A stretch of DNA of 64,000 nucleotides from Pigmentiphaga aceris. Its GTDB lineage: Bacteria > Pseudomonadota > Gammaproteobacteria > Burkholderiales > Burkholderiaceae_B. A program made the translations under genes and the position numbers. The notes below the pieces were generated by a model. That model was not told the origin of the DNA. It searched no databases and saw nothing but the letters and a program-made list of their open reading frames with translations. Below, in pieces: positions 17,523-27,860 of this stretch. Position 1 is the first letter of the stretch. Every line of letters starts with the position of its first letter. The stretch lies in assembly GCF_008119665.1 (NCBI RefSeq), contig NZ_CP043046.1, positions 1,488,001 through 1,552,000 of the forward strand, in the 5' to 3' direction.

Positions 17523-20500
17523 ATGTCGCAGGCCACCCCGCTTCAGCCGGGATTCATGATCGTCCAGAGCAATCGCCTGGAAGACCTGCGCCAGCTCGCG
17601 GTCGGCTGGATGCGCCGGTATCCGCTGAACCCGCTTGAAAACGAAGTCATCCTGGTGCAAAGCAACGGGATTGCGCAGTGGCTCAAGCTGGCGCTGGCCG
17701 CCGACCCCGACGCGGCAGATGGCGGCGGTTGTGGCATTGCTGCGGCCATCGACGTGCAACTGCCGGCCCGTTTCCAGTGGCAAGCCTATCGCAGCGTGCT
17801 GGAACGCGGAACGATTCCGGCCACCTCGCTGCTGGATCGCGCCCCGCTTACCTGGCGATTGATGCGCTTGTTGCCCGCGCTGCTGGCGCAGCCGGTTTTT
17901 GCGCCGTTGCACCGTTTTTTGCATGGTGACGATGATTTGCGCAAGCGTCATCAGTTGTCTGAACGGCTGGCCGATCTGTTTGATCAATATCAAGTCTATC
18001 GAGCTGATTGGCTGACCGACTGGGCGGCGGGGCGCGATGTGTTGCGCACGGTGGCAGGCACCACCCGACCGCTGGATGCCGAGCAATCCTGGCAACCGGC
18101 GCTGTGGCGGGCGGTGCTGGCAGACGTGGGGCCTGAAGGCCTGGCGCAAAGCCGCGCCGGGGTGCATCAGCGTTTTCTCGAACAACTGTCGGCGCTGGAT
18201 CAAGCGCCCCAACGCCTGCCGCGCCGGGTAATGGTGTTCGGTATTTCCTCAATGCCTGCGCAAACGCTGGAAGCGCTGGCGGCCATGGCCAGGTTTGTCC
18301 AGGTGCTGCTGTGTGTGCACAACCCCTCGCAGCACCACTGGGGCGATATCGTGGCCGACAAGGAATTGTTGCGCCACGAATATCGTCGTCAGCAACGCCG
18401 GCCCGGTACGCCGGACCAGCTTGATGCCGACGCCATGCACGCACACGGCCAGCCTTTGCTGGCGGCCTGGGGCAAGCAGGGCCGGGACTACATTTCCCTG
18501 CTGGATCGTTACGACGAACCTGCGCTGTACAGCGCGCTGTTCCAGGACGTCGTCAGCGGCCGCATCGACCTGTTCGACGCAGCGCCCCCCGACACCTTGC
18601 TGGCCCAGTTGCAGAACGATGTGCTCAATCTGCGACCGCTTGCGGAAACCCGGCAGACCTGGCCGCCGGTCGATCCGCGTAGCGACCGGTCCATCCGGTT
18701 CGAAGTCAGCCACAGCCCGCAGCGCGAAGTGGAAATCCTGCACGACCAGTTGCTGGCCCGTTTCAACGCAGACCCCAGCCTGCGCCCCCGCGACGTGATC
18801 GTGATGGTCCCGGACATCGACGCTTACGCGCCGCACATTCGGGCCGTGTTCGGACAGGTGGCGCGCGACGATCTGCGCTTTGTGCCCTTCACGATTGCCG
18901 ACCAGGGCCAGCGCGGGCGCGAGCCTTTGCTGATTGCGGTCGAGTTGCTGCTGAAACTGCCCGACAGCCGCTTTGCCGTCAGCGAAGTGCTGGACCTGCT
19001 GGATGTGCCGGCCGTCAGGGCGCGCTTTGGCATCAGTGATGTGCACCTGCCAGTGATTCATCGCTGGATCGAAGGGGCAGGGGTTCGCTGGGGCGTCGAT
19101 GGTGAACACCGTCAGCAGTTCGGCATGCCGGCTGCGCTCGATCAGAACAGCTGGTATTTCGGCCTGCGCCGCATGTTGCTGGGTTATGCCGTGGGCAACG
19201 GTGATGCGCTGGGGGAGATCGAGCCTTACGACGAAGTGGGCGGGCTTGACGCGGCGCTGGCCGGGTTGCTGGCCGAACTGCTGGCGCGTCTGGACATGGC
19301 GCGCGAAGAGTTGTCGCAGCCGGCCACCCCAGTGGTGTGGACGGCGCGGCTGCGTGCCTTGTTGTCAATCTTCCTGCTGGTCGAAGACGACCGTGATGCC
19401 TTGCACATCGACCGCCTGATCACGCTGCTGGAAGACTGGGCGGCGCTGTGCCGCGATGCCGGGCTGGAAACCGAGCTGCCGCTGAGTGTGGTGCGCGAAG
19501 CCTGGTTGGCGGGGCTGGATCAGGGTGGGCTGACTCAGCGCTTCCTGAGCGGTTCGGTCAATTTCTGCACGCTGATGCCGATGCGCGCGATTCCGTTCCG
19601 GGTCGTGTGTCTGCTGGGCATGAACGACGGCGACTATCCGCGCATCCAGCGTCCTATGGACTTCGATCTGATGGGCAACGATTATCGGCCTGGTGACCGT
19701 TCGCGCCGCGAAGACGACCGCTACCTGTTGCTTGAAGCCATGCTGTCAGCGCGCGATCACCTGTATGTCAGCTGGGTCGGCCGCAGCATTCAGGACAATA
19801 GCGAGCGTGCCCCTTCGGTGTTGATCGGCCAGTTGCGAGACCACCTGGCCGCAGGGTGGCGACTGGATCGGGGCGAGGGTGACGCCGCCTTGCCGGAGAC
19901 CATGTCGCTGGTCGATGCACTGACCTGCGAACACCCGCTGCAGCCCTTCAGTCGCCGGTATTTCGGTTCGACTGAGCCGCAGGATCAGGCGCAATCCGAA
20001 GGCCAACCCAACCTTCAACCTAAAGCTTGGCCGCATTACTTCACCTACGCCCGTGAATGGCGCGACGCCCTGTCGTCCGACCAAGGACGCGACGATGAAG
20101 CACCCTTGCCACCCCTGGTGGTGACCGAACCTCTGAACCTGGCCACGCTGAGCGATTTCCTGGTCAACCCGGTGGCGGCCTTCCTGCGACAGCGGCTGAA
20201 CGTGCGTTTCGACCGCGCCTTGCCCACCAGCGAAGACAACGAAGTATTCGAACTGGACGGCTTGCAGACCTGGCAGTTGCAGGACGAACTAAGCGATCGG
20301 CTGCGCGACTGGGCCGAAACCGATGGCGACGAGACCACCCTTGCGCCGCGTCTGGCGCAGGAGATGCAACGCTTGCAGCGTCAGGGGCGTTTGCCGATGG
20401 CGGCTTTCGGTCAATTTGCGGCTCGGCGTCTGGAAACGCCATTGCCCGCTTTGCTGTCGCGCTATCGCGATGCATTGCAGGAATGGACCACGCCGGTGCC

Positions 20501-21098
20501 GGGGCAGATTGCGATTCATCATGTCTCGCGTACCGATCCCGAACTGGTGATTGAAGACTGGGCCGAGGGCTTGCGTCGCCATGTCGACGGACGTCTGGCA
20601 CGCGTACAGCTGATCAGCAGCAAGCTGCATCAAGGGCCAAGCCTGCGCTGGCATGTGTTGCTGCGCCATTGGGTGCGGCACCTGGCCTTGCAGACCATTG
20701 GTGAACCCGTTGCCAGCGTGCTGGTCAGCATGACCGACACCGTGGTGTTGAAGCCTGTGGCAGCACCAATCGCCGCATCTGAACTGGACACCTTGCTGGG
20801 CGCGTGGCGTGACGGCATGCAGCGCGCTCTGCCGGTTGCCTGCAAGACCGCATTTGCATGGTTGGAAGATGGCGACTACGCCGCGTCGGTTGCCTACGAT
20901 GGTGCCTACAACCGGCCCGGCGAAGCCGCGCAGTCGGCTGCGCTGGCACGGGTCTACGCCGATTATGCGGCGCTGACCGCAGATGGCACTTTCAGCGAAT
21001 GGGCGCAGACCTTGTATGGGCCGCTGCTCAATACCTTGGGTCGCAAAAGCGCTGACCACAGTGCAGATGCCGATGCAGGCGGGGAGCAATCGCAATGA
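17523..21098 (+). CDS. recC: Exodeoxyribonuclease V, RecC (gamma) subunit
   Basis: RecC is the Chi-recognising, inactive-helicase/nuclease scaffold of RecBCD, which repairs double-strand breaks and degrades linear foreign DNA. The 1191-aa product is close to the usual size (E. coli 1122 aa). Recognisable blocks are the N-terminal MIVQSNRLEDLRQL, the central LCLVHNPSQ-like segment (here LLCVHNPSQHHWGDI), and LLGMNDGDYPRIQRPMDFDLM, a RecC hallmark. It is the first gene of recC-recB-recD; its stop overlaps the recB start by 4 bp. Confidence 0.95.
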   Translation: MSQATPLQPGFMIVQSNRLEDLRQLAVGWMRRYPLNPLENEVILVQSNGIAQWLKLALAADPDAADGGGCGIAAAIDVQLPARFQWQAYRSVLERGTIPATSLLDRAPLTWRLMRLLPALLAQPVFAPLHRFLHGDDDLRKRHQLSERLADLFDQYQVYRADWLTDWAAGRDVLRTVAGTTRPLDAEQSWQPALWRAVLADVGPEGLAQSRAGVHQRFLEQLSALDQAPQRLPRRVMVFGISSMPAQTLEALAAMARFVQVLLCVHNPSQHHWGDIVADKELLRHEYRRQQRRPGTPDQLDADAMHAHGQPLLAAWGKQGRDYISLLDRYDEPALYSALFQDVVSGRIDLFDAAPPDTLLAQLQNDVLNLRPLAETRQTWPPVDPRSDRSIRFEVSHSPQREVEILHDQLLARFNADPSLRPRDVIVMVPDIDAYAPHIRAVFGQVARDDLRFVPFTIADQGQRGREPLLIAVELLLKLPDSRFAVSEVLDLLDVPAVRARFGISDVHLPVIHRWIEGAGVRWGVDGEHRQQFGMPAALDQNSWYFGLRRMLLGYAVGNGDALGEIEPYDEVGGLDAALAGLLAELLARLDMAREELSQPATPVVWTARLRALLSIFLLVEDDRDALHIDRLITLLEDWAALCRDAGLETELPLSVVREAWLAGLDQGGLTQRFLSGSVNFCTLMPMRAIPFRVVCLLGMNDGDYPRIQRPMDFDLMGNDYRPGDRSRREDDRYLLLEAMLSARDHLYVSWVGRSIQDNSERAPSVLIGQLRDHLAAGWRLDRGEGDAALPETMSLVDALTCEHPLQPFSRRYFGSTEPQDQAQSEGQPNLQPKAWPHYFTYAREWRDALSSDQGRDDEAPLPPLVVTEPLNLATLSDFLVNPVAAFLRQRLNVRFDRALPTSEDNEVFELDGLQTWQLQDELSDRLRDWAETDGDETTLAPRLAQEMQRLQRQGRLPMAAFGQFAARRLETPLPALLSRYRDALQEWTTPVPGQIAIHHVSRTDPELVIEDWAEGLRRHVDGRLARVQLISSKLHQGPSLRWHVLLRHWVRHLALQTIGEPVASVLVSMTDTVVLKPVAAPIAASELDTLLGAWRDGMQRALPVACKTAFAWLEDGDYAASVAYDGAYNRPGEAAQSAALARVYADYAALTADGTFSEWAQTLYGPLLNTLGRKSADHSADADAGGEQSQ

Positions 21099-24000
21099 GC
21101 GCTGCACATCTGAAGAACCATTTGAACGACGATCTGAAAGACCACTCCGACGCTGACCTGAACTCAGGTTCACGTGCGCTTGATCCGCTGCGCTTCCCCT
21201 TGCACGGCAGCCGCTTGATCGAGGCCAGCGCGGGCACCGGCAAGACCTACACCATCGCCTTGTTGTATGTCCGCTTGGTACTGGGGCACGGCGACGAGCA
21301 GGCTTTCGACCGCCCCCTGAATCCGCCCGACATCCTGGTGGTGACCTTCACCGAAGCCGCCACGCAGGAGCTTCGTGAACGCATCCGCAAACGCCTGGGA
21401 GAAACCGCACGGTGCTTCCTGGACAGCGACGACAAGCACGACGATGCGGCTCTGGCGCTGCGTGACACTTATGCACAGGCCGAATGGCCGGGTTGTGCAC
21501 GCCGCCTGCAACTGGCCGCCGAATGGATGGACGAATCCGCCGTGTCCACCATCCACGGCTGGTGTTATCGCATGCTGCGCGAACACGCTTTTGATAGCGG
21601 CAGCCTGTTTCTTCAGGAACTGGCCACCGACCAGCAAGACCTGATTTCCGAAGTGGTGCGCGACTACTGGCGGCGCAACTTCTACGGCCTGAATGCAAAC
21701 GCAGCCCAGGCCGTTGCGCAAAGCTATGCCGGCCCGGCACAACTGGCGCAGGCCCTGCGTCCTTTGCTGGCCCAGGGCGATGCGGGATTTTTGTATGGCG
21801 GCGAAATCACCAAGGCACCTGCATCCTTGACCCCGCTGCTGGAAGACGCAGGGGCGTGGCTGCAAGAATGCGAAACCTTGCATGGGCGGGCGCGCGATGC
21901 GTGGGCCGCCGACGGTTCAGGGGCAGCGAAGGTCTTGCACGACGTGCGGGGCAACATGCATCGATCGACCTACGCGGATCGTGACGACGACACGGTTTTC
22001 GAAGGCTGGCTGTCTGCCCTGGATGCCTGGAGCCAGGGCGCGGACGCACCACCGAAGATCGCCACCTTCGGCCACAAACGCCTGCGGCTCACGGGCAAAA
22101 AAACGGCGTCTGAACATCCCGCCTTGCTGGCCATCGACGCCTGGCAAGACATGCTGGAAGCACCGCCGGAATTAGGTGCCGCGATTTTGCTGCATGCCTT
22201 GCGCGAAGTCGGGTGTGATCTGGAAGTGCAGAAGCAGCGCCGCGCCGAACTCGGGTTCGACGACCTGCTGATCCGTCTGGATACGGCTTTGCGCGGGCCG
22301 GGCGGCGAGCGCTTGGCTGCCTTGATCCACCAGCAATTCCCGGTGGCCATGATCGACGAATTTCAGGACACCGACCCGGTTCAGTACCGAATCTTCGACA
22401 CGATCTACCGCGTGAAGGAATCACCCGCAGATCGCGGTCTGTTCCTGATTGGCGATCCCAAGCAGGCGATCTATTCGTTCCGGGGGGCCGACATTAATAC
22501 CTATCTTCGTGCGCGGTTTGCGACCGAGGGCAGGCATTACACCCTGGCGACCAACTACCGTTCGACCTCCACGATGGTGGACGCCGTGAATCAGGTCTTT
22601 GCGATGGCCGAAACGCATCCCCGTGGCGCGTTCCGGTTCCGTTCCGACGGCGATGATTCCGTGCCTTTTGTGACGGTAGCCGCGCAAGGCCGCAAGGACA
22701 CGCTGGAGATCGACGGCAAGCCGGTGTCCGCACTGACCTTTTGGCAATTGCCCCCGGAAGGCGACAGTGACGTGGTGGGTGCCACGCGGTATCGCGAGCG
22801 CATGGCTGCCCACGCGGCGTCTAGCGTGCGTGAATGGCTGGCGCTTGCACAGGAAGGCCGTGCCGGGCTGCGCGACGAGGCAGGAAAGCTGTCGCCGCTG
22901 CGGCCTGCCGACATCGCAATACTGGTGCGCAGTGGAACCGAGGCCCAGGCTATTCGTGACGCTTTGGCCGCGCGTGAGCTGCCCAGTGTCTACTTGTCGG
23001 ACCGAGACTCGGTATTCGCCAGCGCACAGGCCGCAGACGTATTGGTGTGGTTGCGCGCATGTGCCGAACCTGCCAATGACTTGCTTTTGCGCAGTGCACT
23101 GGCCACCCGCACCTTGGACCAGGATTGGGCCACCCTGGATCGCCTGAGCCACGACGAAATGTTCTGGGAAGAACAGGTCATGCGCTTTCGGGGCTATCAC
23201 GAATGCTGGCAGCGCCAGGGCGTGTTGCCCATGCTGCGCAGCATGCTCAGCGATTTTTCCTTGCCTGCCCGGCTGCTGCACCAGCCCGATGGAGAGCGCA
23301 GCCTGACCAACCTGCTGCACTTGGCAGAATGGTTGCAGCGCGAGGCGGCGGAACTCGACGGCGAACACGCGCTCATCCGTCACTTGGCGGAACAGCTGGC
23401 CTCGCCCTCGGGTGAAGAAGTGCTGCGCCTGGAAAGCGATGACGATCTGATCAAGGTGGTCACCATCCACAAGTCCAAGGGGCTGGAATATCCCCTGGTG
23501 CTGCTGCCCTTTGCCGCCAGTTGGCGCGAAGTGGGCGGGCGGGGCGCTGCGCCGCCAAGTTATTTCGACCCGATCACCAAGGGCCGCCTGGTGGAATTGC
23601 TGCGCGACACCAAAGTGTCCAAAGATGCCTACGTTCAGGCCGATGACGAGCGTCAGGGCGAAGACATGCGATTGCTGTACGTGGCGCTGACGCGTGCTCG
23701 TCATGCCACCTGGCTGGGGGTGGCTCCGCTGGTGTCGGGCAATGCCAAGCGCAATGAATTGCACAAGGGCGCGCTTGGCTATCTGCTGGGGGGCGGCGAG
23801 GCGCTGGACCTGACGCAGATCGACGAGGCGTTGGCCAAACTTGCCGCCCGCAGCCCGGCGATTGCAATTGCGCCAGCCCCTGCCATCACCGACTTAAGCC
23901 TGGCCCCGCCACCGGTCACGGCACCCGGCCCGGCGCGCATGCCGGTACGATCCTGCCGCGAGTCGTGGTGGATCGCCAGCTATTCCGCCTTGGCCTTCGA

Positions 24001-24910
24001 TAACGTATTGCGTAGCGGTGGTGATGCGCCGGTTGCCGACGACGCGAATGCGGTGCGCCTGCCTGTCGTGGCGTCACGCCGTGGCATCGAGCCGGAAAGC
24101 GCCGTGCAGGCCCTGGTGTTGGAAGAGCGCGAACAACCTTTGCAGGCCGACCTGGGCTCGCCGGGGCGAACTCAGATCGACGACTTGCATCGCTTCCCGC
24201 GCGGCCCTGCTGCGGGCACCTTCCTGCACAGCTTGCTTGAATGGGCGGGCGACGAAACCTTTGCGTTGGCCGCCGACGATGGCGTGTTGCGTGAAGACGC
24301 GATTGCCCGACGCGCCAACCTGCGCGGCTGGACCCACTGGATTCCCGTGCTGGATGCCTGGCTGGCAGAGCTGCTCACGTGCCCGCTGCCATTGCCTGGC
24401 GGAAACCGCATGACCCTGGCGTCGCTGCGCACCTACCAGGTTGAACTTGAATTCTGGTTCGCCAGCCATCGCGTGGATGTTCAGCGCGTCGATGCATTGG
24501 TGGCCGCACATACGCTGGAAGGCCGGTCCCGTCCGGCCTTGGCTCCCAGCCTGCTCAACGGCATGTTCAAAGGCTTCATCGACCTGAGCTTTGAATATGA
24601 GGGCAGGTATTACGTGGCCGACTACAAGTCCAACTGGCTAGGTGAGAACGCGTCCGCCTATACCGTGGCCGCGATGCGCGACACGGTGCTGGAAGCGCGT
24701 TATGAACTTCAGTATGTGATTTATCTGCTGGCCTTGCACCGGCAGTTGAAGGCGCGTTTGCCTGACTATGACTACGACGAACACGTAGGGGGCGCTTTGT
24801 GTATTTTCCTGCGGGGGACCACCGCCTCCAGTCGCGGCGTTCATGTGGAACGGCCACCCGCCGCGCTGATCCACGCGCTTGATGAATTGTTCAGCGGAGG
24901 CACCGCATGA
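21095..24910 (+). CDS. recB: Exodeoxyribonuclease V, RecB (beta) subunit
   Basis: RecB is a 3'-5' helicase and nuclease of 1271 aa. Walker A EASAGTGKTYT is at about 43-53, helicase motifs include VAMIDEFQDTDPVQ (motif II) and TIHKSKGLEYPLV (motif V), and the C-terminal nuclease domain has GFIDLSFEYEGRYYVADYKSN, containing the catalytic Asp...Asp-Tyr-Lys. Length is slightly above E. coli RecB (1180 aa), partly through an acidic, non-conserved N-terminal tail of about 30 residues. Start and stop both overlap neighbours by 4 bp, so expression is coupled. Confidence 0.97.
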   Translation: MSAAHLKNHLNDDLKDHSDADLNSGSRALDPLRFPLHGSRLIEASAGTGKTYTIALLYVRLVLGHGDEQAFDRPLNPPDILVVTFTEAATQELRERIRKRLGETARCFLDSDDKHDDAALALRDTYAQAEWPGCARRLQLAAEWMDESAVSTIHGWCYRMLREHAFDSGSLFLQELATDQQDLISEVVRDYWRRNFYGLNANAAQAVAQSYAGPAQLAQALRPLLAQGDAGFLYGGEITKAPASLTPLLEDAGAWLQECETLHGRARDAWAADGSGAAKVLHDVRGNMHRSTYADRDDDTVFEGWLSALDAWSQGADAPPKIATFGHKRLRLTGKKTASEHPALLAIDAWQDMLEAPPELGAAILLHALREVGCDLEVQKQRRAELGFDDLLIRLDTALRGPGGERLAALIHQQFPVAMIDEFQDTDPVQYRIFDTIYRVKESPADRGLFLIGDPKQAIYSFRGADINTYLRARFATEGRHYTLATNYRSTSTMVDAVNQVFAMAETHPRGAFRFRSDGDDSVPFVTVAAQGRKDTLEIDGKPVSALTFWQLPPEGDSDVVGATRYRERMAAHAASSVREWLALAQEGRAGLRDEAGKLSPLRPADIAILVRSGTEAQAIRDALAARELPSVYLSDRDSVFASAQAADVLVWLRACAEPANDLLLRSALATRTLDQDWATLDRLSHDEMFWEEQVMRFRGYHECWQRQGVLPMLRSMLSDFSLPARLLHQPDGERSLTNLLHLAEWLQREAAELDGEHALIRHLAEQLASPSGEEVLRLESDDDLIKVVTIHKSKGLEYPLVLLPFAASWREVGGRGAAPPSYFDPITKGRLVELLRDTKVSKDAYVQADDERQGEDMRLLYVALTRARHATWLGVAPLVSGNAKRNELHKGALGYLLGGGEALDLTQIDEALAKLAARSPAIAIAPAPAITDLSLAPPPVTAPGPARMPVRSCRESWWIASYSALAFDNVLRSGGDAPVADDANAVRLPVVASRRGIEPESAVQALVLEEREQPLQADLGSPGRTQIDDLHRFPRGPAAGTFLHSLLEWAGDETFALAADDGVLREDAIARRANLRGWTHWIPVLDAWLAELLTCPLPLPGGNRMTLASLRTYQVELEFWFASHRVDVQRVDALVAAHTLEGRSRPALAPSLLNGMFKGFIDLSFEYEGRYYVADYKSNWLGENASAYTVAAMRDTVLEARYELQYVIYLLALHRQLKARLPDYDYDEHVGGALCIFLRGTTASSRGVHVERPPAALIHALDELFSGGTA

Positions 24911-27630
24911 CTTCGTCCCGCAAACGACGCGGTTCCGATGGCGACGACGGGCAATTTGCGCTGCCTGGGATGGGAGCGGAGGCGGAGTCTCCTGCGGTTG
25001 TGCCACAGGCTGCGCAGCATGCGGTTCCTGTGCCCGCGACAGTGACTGCTGTTGCCGAAACTGCTACTGCTGAGAATGCTGCCGCTGAGCCTCCTGCTGC
25101 TAGAAATGCCGCCGCCGCTGGAACGTCCGCCAGCGAACCGGAATGGTTGATGGACTCTGACCTGAACGGTGCCTGGGAACCGGATTTCGAATCCGAGCCA
25201 GACTTCGCGTCCGAGTCCTCTTTGGAACTTGCTGACGAGCCCGCGTGGTTGACTGCGTTCCTGGACGAAGGCGTCACCCACACTGAGTCCGCACCCGCAC
25301 CCGCACCCGCACCTGGGTCTGCACCTGTGTCTGCACCTGGGTCTGCTGCTGCGTCTGCACCCGCATCTACCGCCAAGACAGCGCCAGCAAAGCCAGCTGT
25401 GCCGTCCGTGCGTGCCCACGCGCCTGCCACTGCACCGAACATCGAACCATTGACCGGCGCAACTCGGTCACTGGCCCAGTTCGCCGCCGATCGCAACGAC
25501 CCCGTACAACCCGGTGGCCTGCGCCCGCTGGAAAACGCAGACGATCTGCTGCGCCAGCTCGATCTCTGGGTCGGGCGCGGCTGGCTGCGCGCGCTCGATC
25601 GCGCCTTTGTCGATCTGCTGCATGGCATCGCGCCGCAGTCCGACTCACTGGTCTTGCTGGCAGCCGCGCTGACCAGTCATCAATTGGGTCACGGTCATGT
25701 GTGTCTGGACCTCGCCGCCACCTTGGACGAGCCTGACTTTGCCTTGTCGCTGCCGCCAGAAGGCGATGCCCTGCGCAACACCATGCTGCCCTCGCAACTG
25801 CTGTCCGGGTTGACGCCAGACGTCTGGCGCGATGCCTTGCTGGCCAATCCGCTGGTCGATCACGGCAGCAACCTGGCAGCCGGCGACCGGCCGATGGTGC
25901 TGGCCGGCAATCGGCTGTATCTGCGCCGGTACTGGAACTACGAATTGAGTGTCGCGGCATCGCTGCGCGACCGTCTGGCCGAACCCTTGCCGGTGCCGCC
26001 CGATCTGCCTGCGCGCCTGGCCGACCTGTTCCCCGAGCCGCCCCCGCAGGTAGATGGCAAGCCAGTCAGCGACTGGCAGAAAGTGGCCTGCGCGCTGGCT
26101 GCCCGTGGCCGCTTCAGCCTGATCACGGGCGGGCCCGGTACCGGCAAGACCACCACGGTAGTCCGGCTGCTGGGCATGTTGCAGGCTTCGGCATTGGCCG
26201 ATGGTCAAGCCCTGCGTATTCGCCTTGCCGCCCCGACCGGCAAAGCGGCCGCGCGCCTGGGGGAATCGATTGGCGTGCAACTGAGCCGCCTGCCGCTGAC
26301 CGACGACGTGAAAGCTCATGTGCCGACAACGGTCAGCACCTTGCACCGTTTGCTCGGCAACCGGCCGGACAGCCGGCGTTTCCGCCACGACCGGCGTCAC
26401 CCACTGTCGCTGGACGTACTGGTGATCGATGAAGCATCGATGATCGACCTGGAAATGATGGCCAGCGTGCTGGATGCCTTGCCCGCTTCGGCCCGCCTGA
26501 TCCTGCTGGGCGACAAAGACCAGTTGGCGTCCGTGGAAGCAGGTGCGGTGCTGGGTGACCTGTGCCGTGACGCAGAAATCGGTGCCTACCGCGCCGATAC
26601 CCGTGCGTGGCTGGAAGCCATGACCGGCGCACCGCTGGTCGATCCCATGCTTGAACCAGGCGAACAAGCGCTGGCGCAGCAGACGGTGATGCTGCGTCAC
26701 TCGCGCCGCTTCGGTGGGGCCAGCGGCATCGGCCGTCTGGCGCGCGCCGTCAATGCGCAAGACCCGGCGCAGGCCCGCGTGGTGTTCGCCCAGTCGCCCC
26801 AGGATCTGAGCACCTTGCGTGTGGATGGCGAGCGCGATGCGGCGCTGCTTACGCTGATCGTCGGCGCAACATCACGCCGCGCAGCGGGTGCCGGGCGGAC
26901 AGGCAGTGCGGCTGCAGCCGCGAGCAACGACGTGCCGTCAGACGCCGCGAATGCGGGTCCCCAAGGCTACGCCCACTACCTGAACCGCCTGCACAACGGC
27001 CGTCCACCCGCCACTACCCACCACGACGACCCCGCCTGGGCCAAATGGGCCGCCGATGTGCTCGCGGCCTTTGACGACTTTCGCTTGTTGTGCGCGCTGC
27101 GCAAAGGCCCTTGGGGCGTCGAAGGCCTGAACCAGCGGGTTGCCGACACCTTGCAGGCGCGCGGGCTGATCCGTGCCACAGACATCTGGTACGAAGGCCG
27201 TCCGGTCCTGTCCACCCGCAACGACTACAGCCTGGGCCTGATGAACGGCGACATCGGCATCGCCATGCAGGTGCCCACCGCAGAAGGAACGATGGCGCTT
27301 CGGGTTGCTTTCCCCCGCAACGACGGGCAGGGCGGCGTGCGCTTCGTGCTGCCGAGCCGCATCGGCGCGATTGAAACTGTGTTTGCGATGACCGTGCACA
27401 AGTCGCAGGGGTCTGAATTCGCGCACACCGCGCTGGTCTTGCCGCCCGCCTTGAATCCGGTGCTGACCAAGGAATTGATCTACACGGGCATAACCCGCGC
27501 CCGGCAGTGGTTCACGCTGGTGGAAAGTGGGGAGGGCGTGTTCGACGCCGCCGTGGCGCGCCGGGTCAGGCGGCTGAGCGGCTTGTCGCTGCATCTGGAT
27601 GCGCCGTCGCAGGCGGTGGGGGCAGGATAG
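24907..27630 (+). CDS. recD: Exodeoxyribonuclease V, RecD (alpha) subunit with low-complexity extension
   Basis: RecD is the 5'-3' helicase of RecBCD. The conserved core starts with the LAQFAADRNDP region at about residue 187, has Walker A GGPGTGKTTT at about 408-417, VIDEASMIDLEMM as motif II, and a C-terminal MTVHKSQGSEFAHTALVLP block. At 907 aa it is about 300 longer than E. coli RecD (608). Most of the excess is an N-terminal Ala/Pro/Glu/Ser-rich tract (about 15-180), including an Ala-Pro run encoded by short DNA repeats near 25290-25360, plus an Ala/Gly-rich insert at about 655-680. The extension looks disordered. Confidence 0.94.
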   Translation: MTSSRKRRGSDGDDGQFALPGMGAEAESPAVVPQAAQHAVPVPATVTAVAETATAENAAAEPPAARNAAAAGTSASEPEWLMDSDLNGAWEPDFESEPDFASESSLELADEPAWLTAFLDEGVTHTESAPAPAPAPGSAPVSAPGSAAASAPASTAKTAPAKPAVPSVRAHAPATAPNIEPLTGATRSLAQFAADRNDPVQPGGLRPLENADDLLRQLDLWVGRGWLRALDRAFVDLLHGIAPQSDSLVLLAAALTSHQLGHGHVCLDLAATLDEPDFALSLPPEGDALRNTMLPSQLLSGLTPDVWRDALLANPLVDHGSNLAAGDRPMVLAGNRLYLRRYWNYELSVAASLRDRLAEPLPVPPDLPARLADLFPEPPPQVDGKPVSDWQKVACALAARGRFSLITGGPGTGKTTTVVRLLGMLQASALADGQALRIRLAAPTGKAAARLGESIGVQLSRLPLTDDVKAHVPTTVSTLHRLLGNRPDSRRFRHDRRHPLSLDVLVIDEASMIDLEMMASVLDALPASARLILLGDKDQLASVEAGAVLGDLCRDAEIGAYRADTRAWLEAMTGAPLVDPMLEPGEQALAQQTVMLRHSRRFGGASGIGRLARAVNAQDPAQARVVFAQSPQDLSTLRVDGERDAALLTLIVGATSRRAAGAGRTGSAAAAASNDVPSDAANAGPQGYAHYLNRLHNGRPPATTHHDDPAWAKWAADVLAAFDDFRLLCALRKGPWGVEGLNQRVADTLQARGLIRATDIWYEGRPVLSTRNDYSLGLMNGDIGIAMQVPTAEGTMALRVAFPRNDGQGGVRFVLPSRIGAIETVFAMTVHKSQGSEFAHTALVLPPALNPVLTKELIYTGITRARQWFTLVESGEGVFDAAVARRVRRLSGLSLHLDAPSQAVGAG

Positions 27631-27730
27631 GGGGCGTGGTTGGTGCTTGGGTGCGAAGCGGGCTTGGAGATTACGAAGCCTGATTCCCACCATCTGCAAC
27701 CGTTCAGCACAATTGTCGGCCTCGGCCCAA

Positions 27731-27777
27731 CGAAGGGCCCGCCGATTTGCTACACTGCTCCCCGGCGGGCCCCTTCG
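27731..27777. repeat. Inverted repeat flanking the ffs promoter -10 region
   Basis: The left arm CGAAGGGCCCGCCG (27731-27744) and right arm CGGCGGGCCCCTTCG (27763-27777) are complementary with a single bulged base. The 18-base interval between them contains TACACT (27751-27756), a plausible -10 for the SRP RNA. No T-run follows, so this is not an ordinary terminator. Confidence 0.7.
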
Positions 27778-27860
27778 CATGGCGGAGCGGTGAACCTGGT
27801 CAGGTCGGGAACGAAGCAGCCACAGTCGTATCCCGTTAGTGCCGAAGTCAGGCTCGCCAC
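27763..27860 (+). ncRNA. ffs: Signal recognition particle RNA (4.5S-type, small)
   Basis: The region 27791-27825 contains the universal domain IV core: GGTGAACC, then CAGGTCGGGAACGAAGCAG (27801-27819), with the GNRA-like tetraloop and the symmetric internal loops that bind Ffh. Flanking strands GGCGGAGC (27781-27788) and GGCTCGCC (27851-27858) pair to close the hairpin. A -10 TACACT lies at 27751-27756. SRP RNA immediately before dnaX-ybaB-recR is a recurrent bacterial arrangement. The mature 5' end is uncertain within about 18 bases because the upstream inverted repeat overlaps it. Confidence 0.88.

Noticed and set aside
25280..25380. Functional DNA repeat or CRISPR in recD
   Set aside because: The repetition is in-frame Ala/Pro codon repetition inside a low-complexity protein tract.
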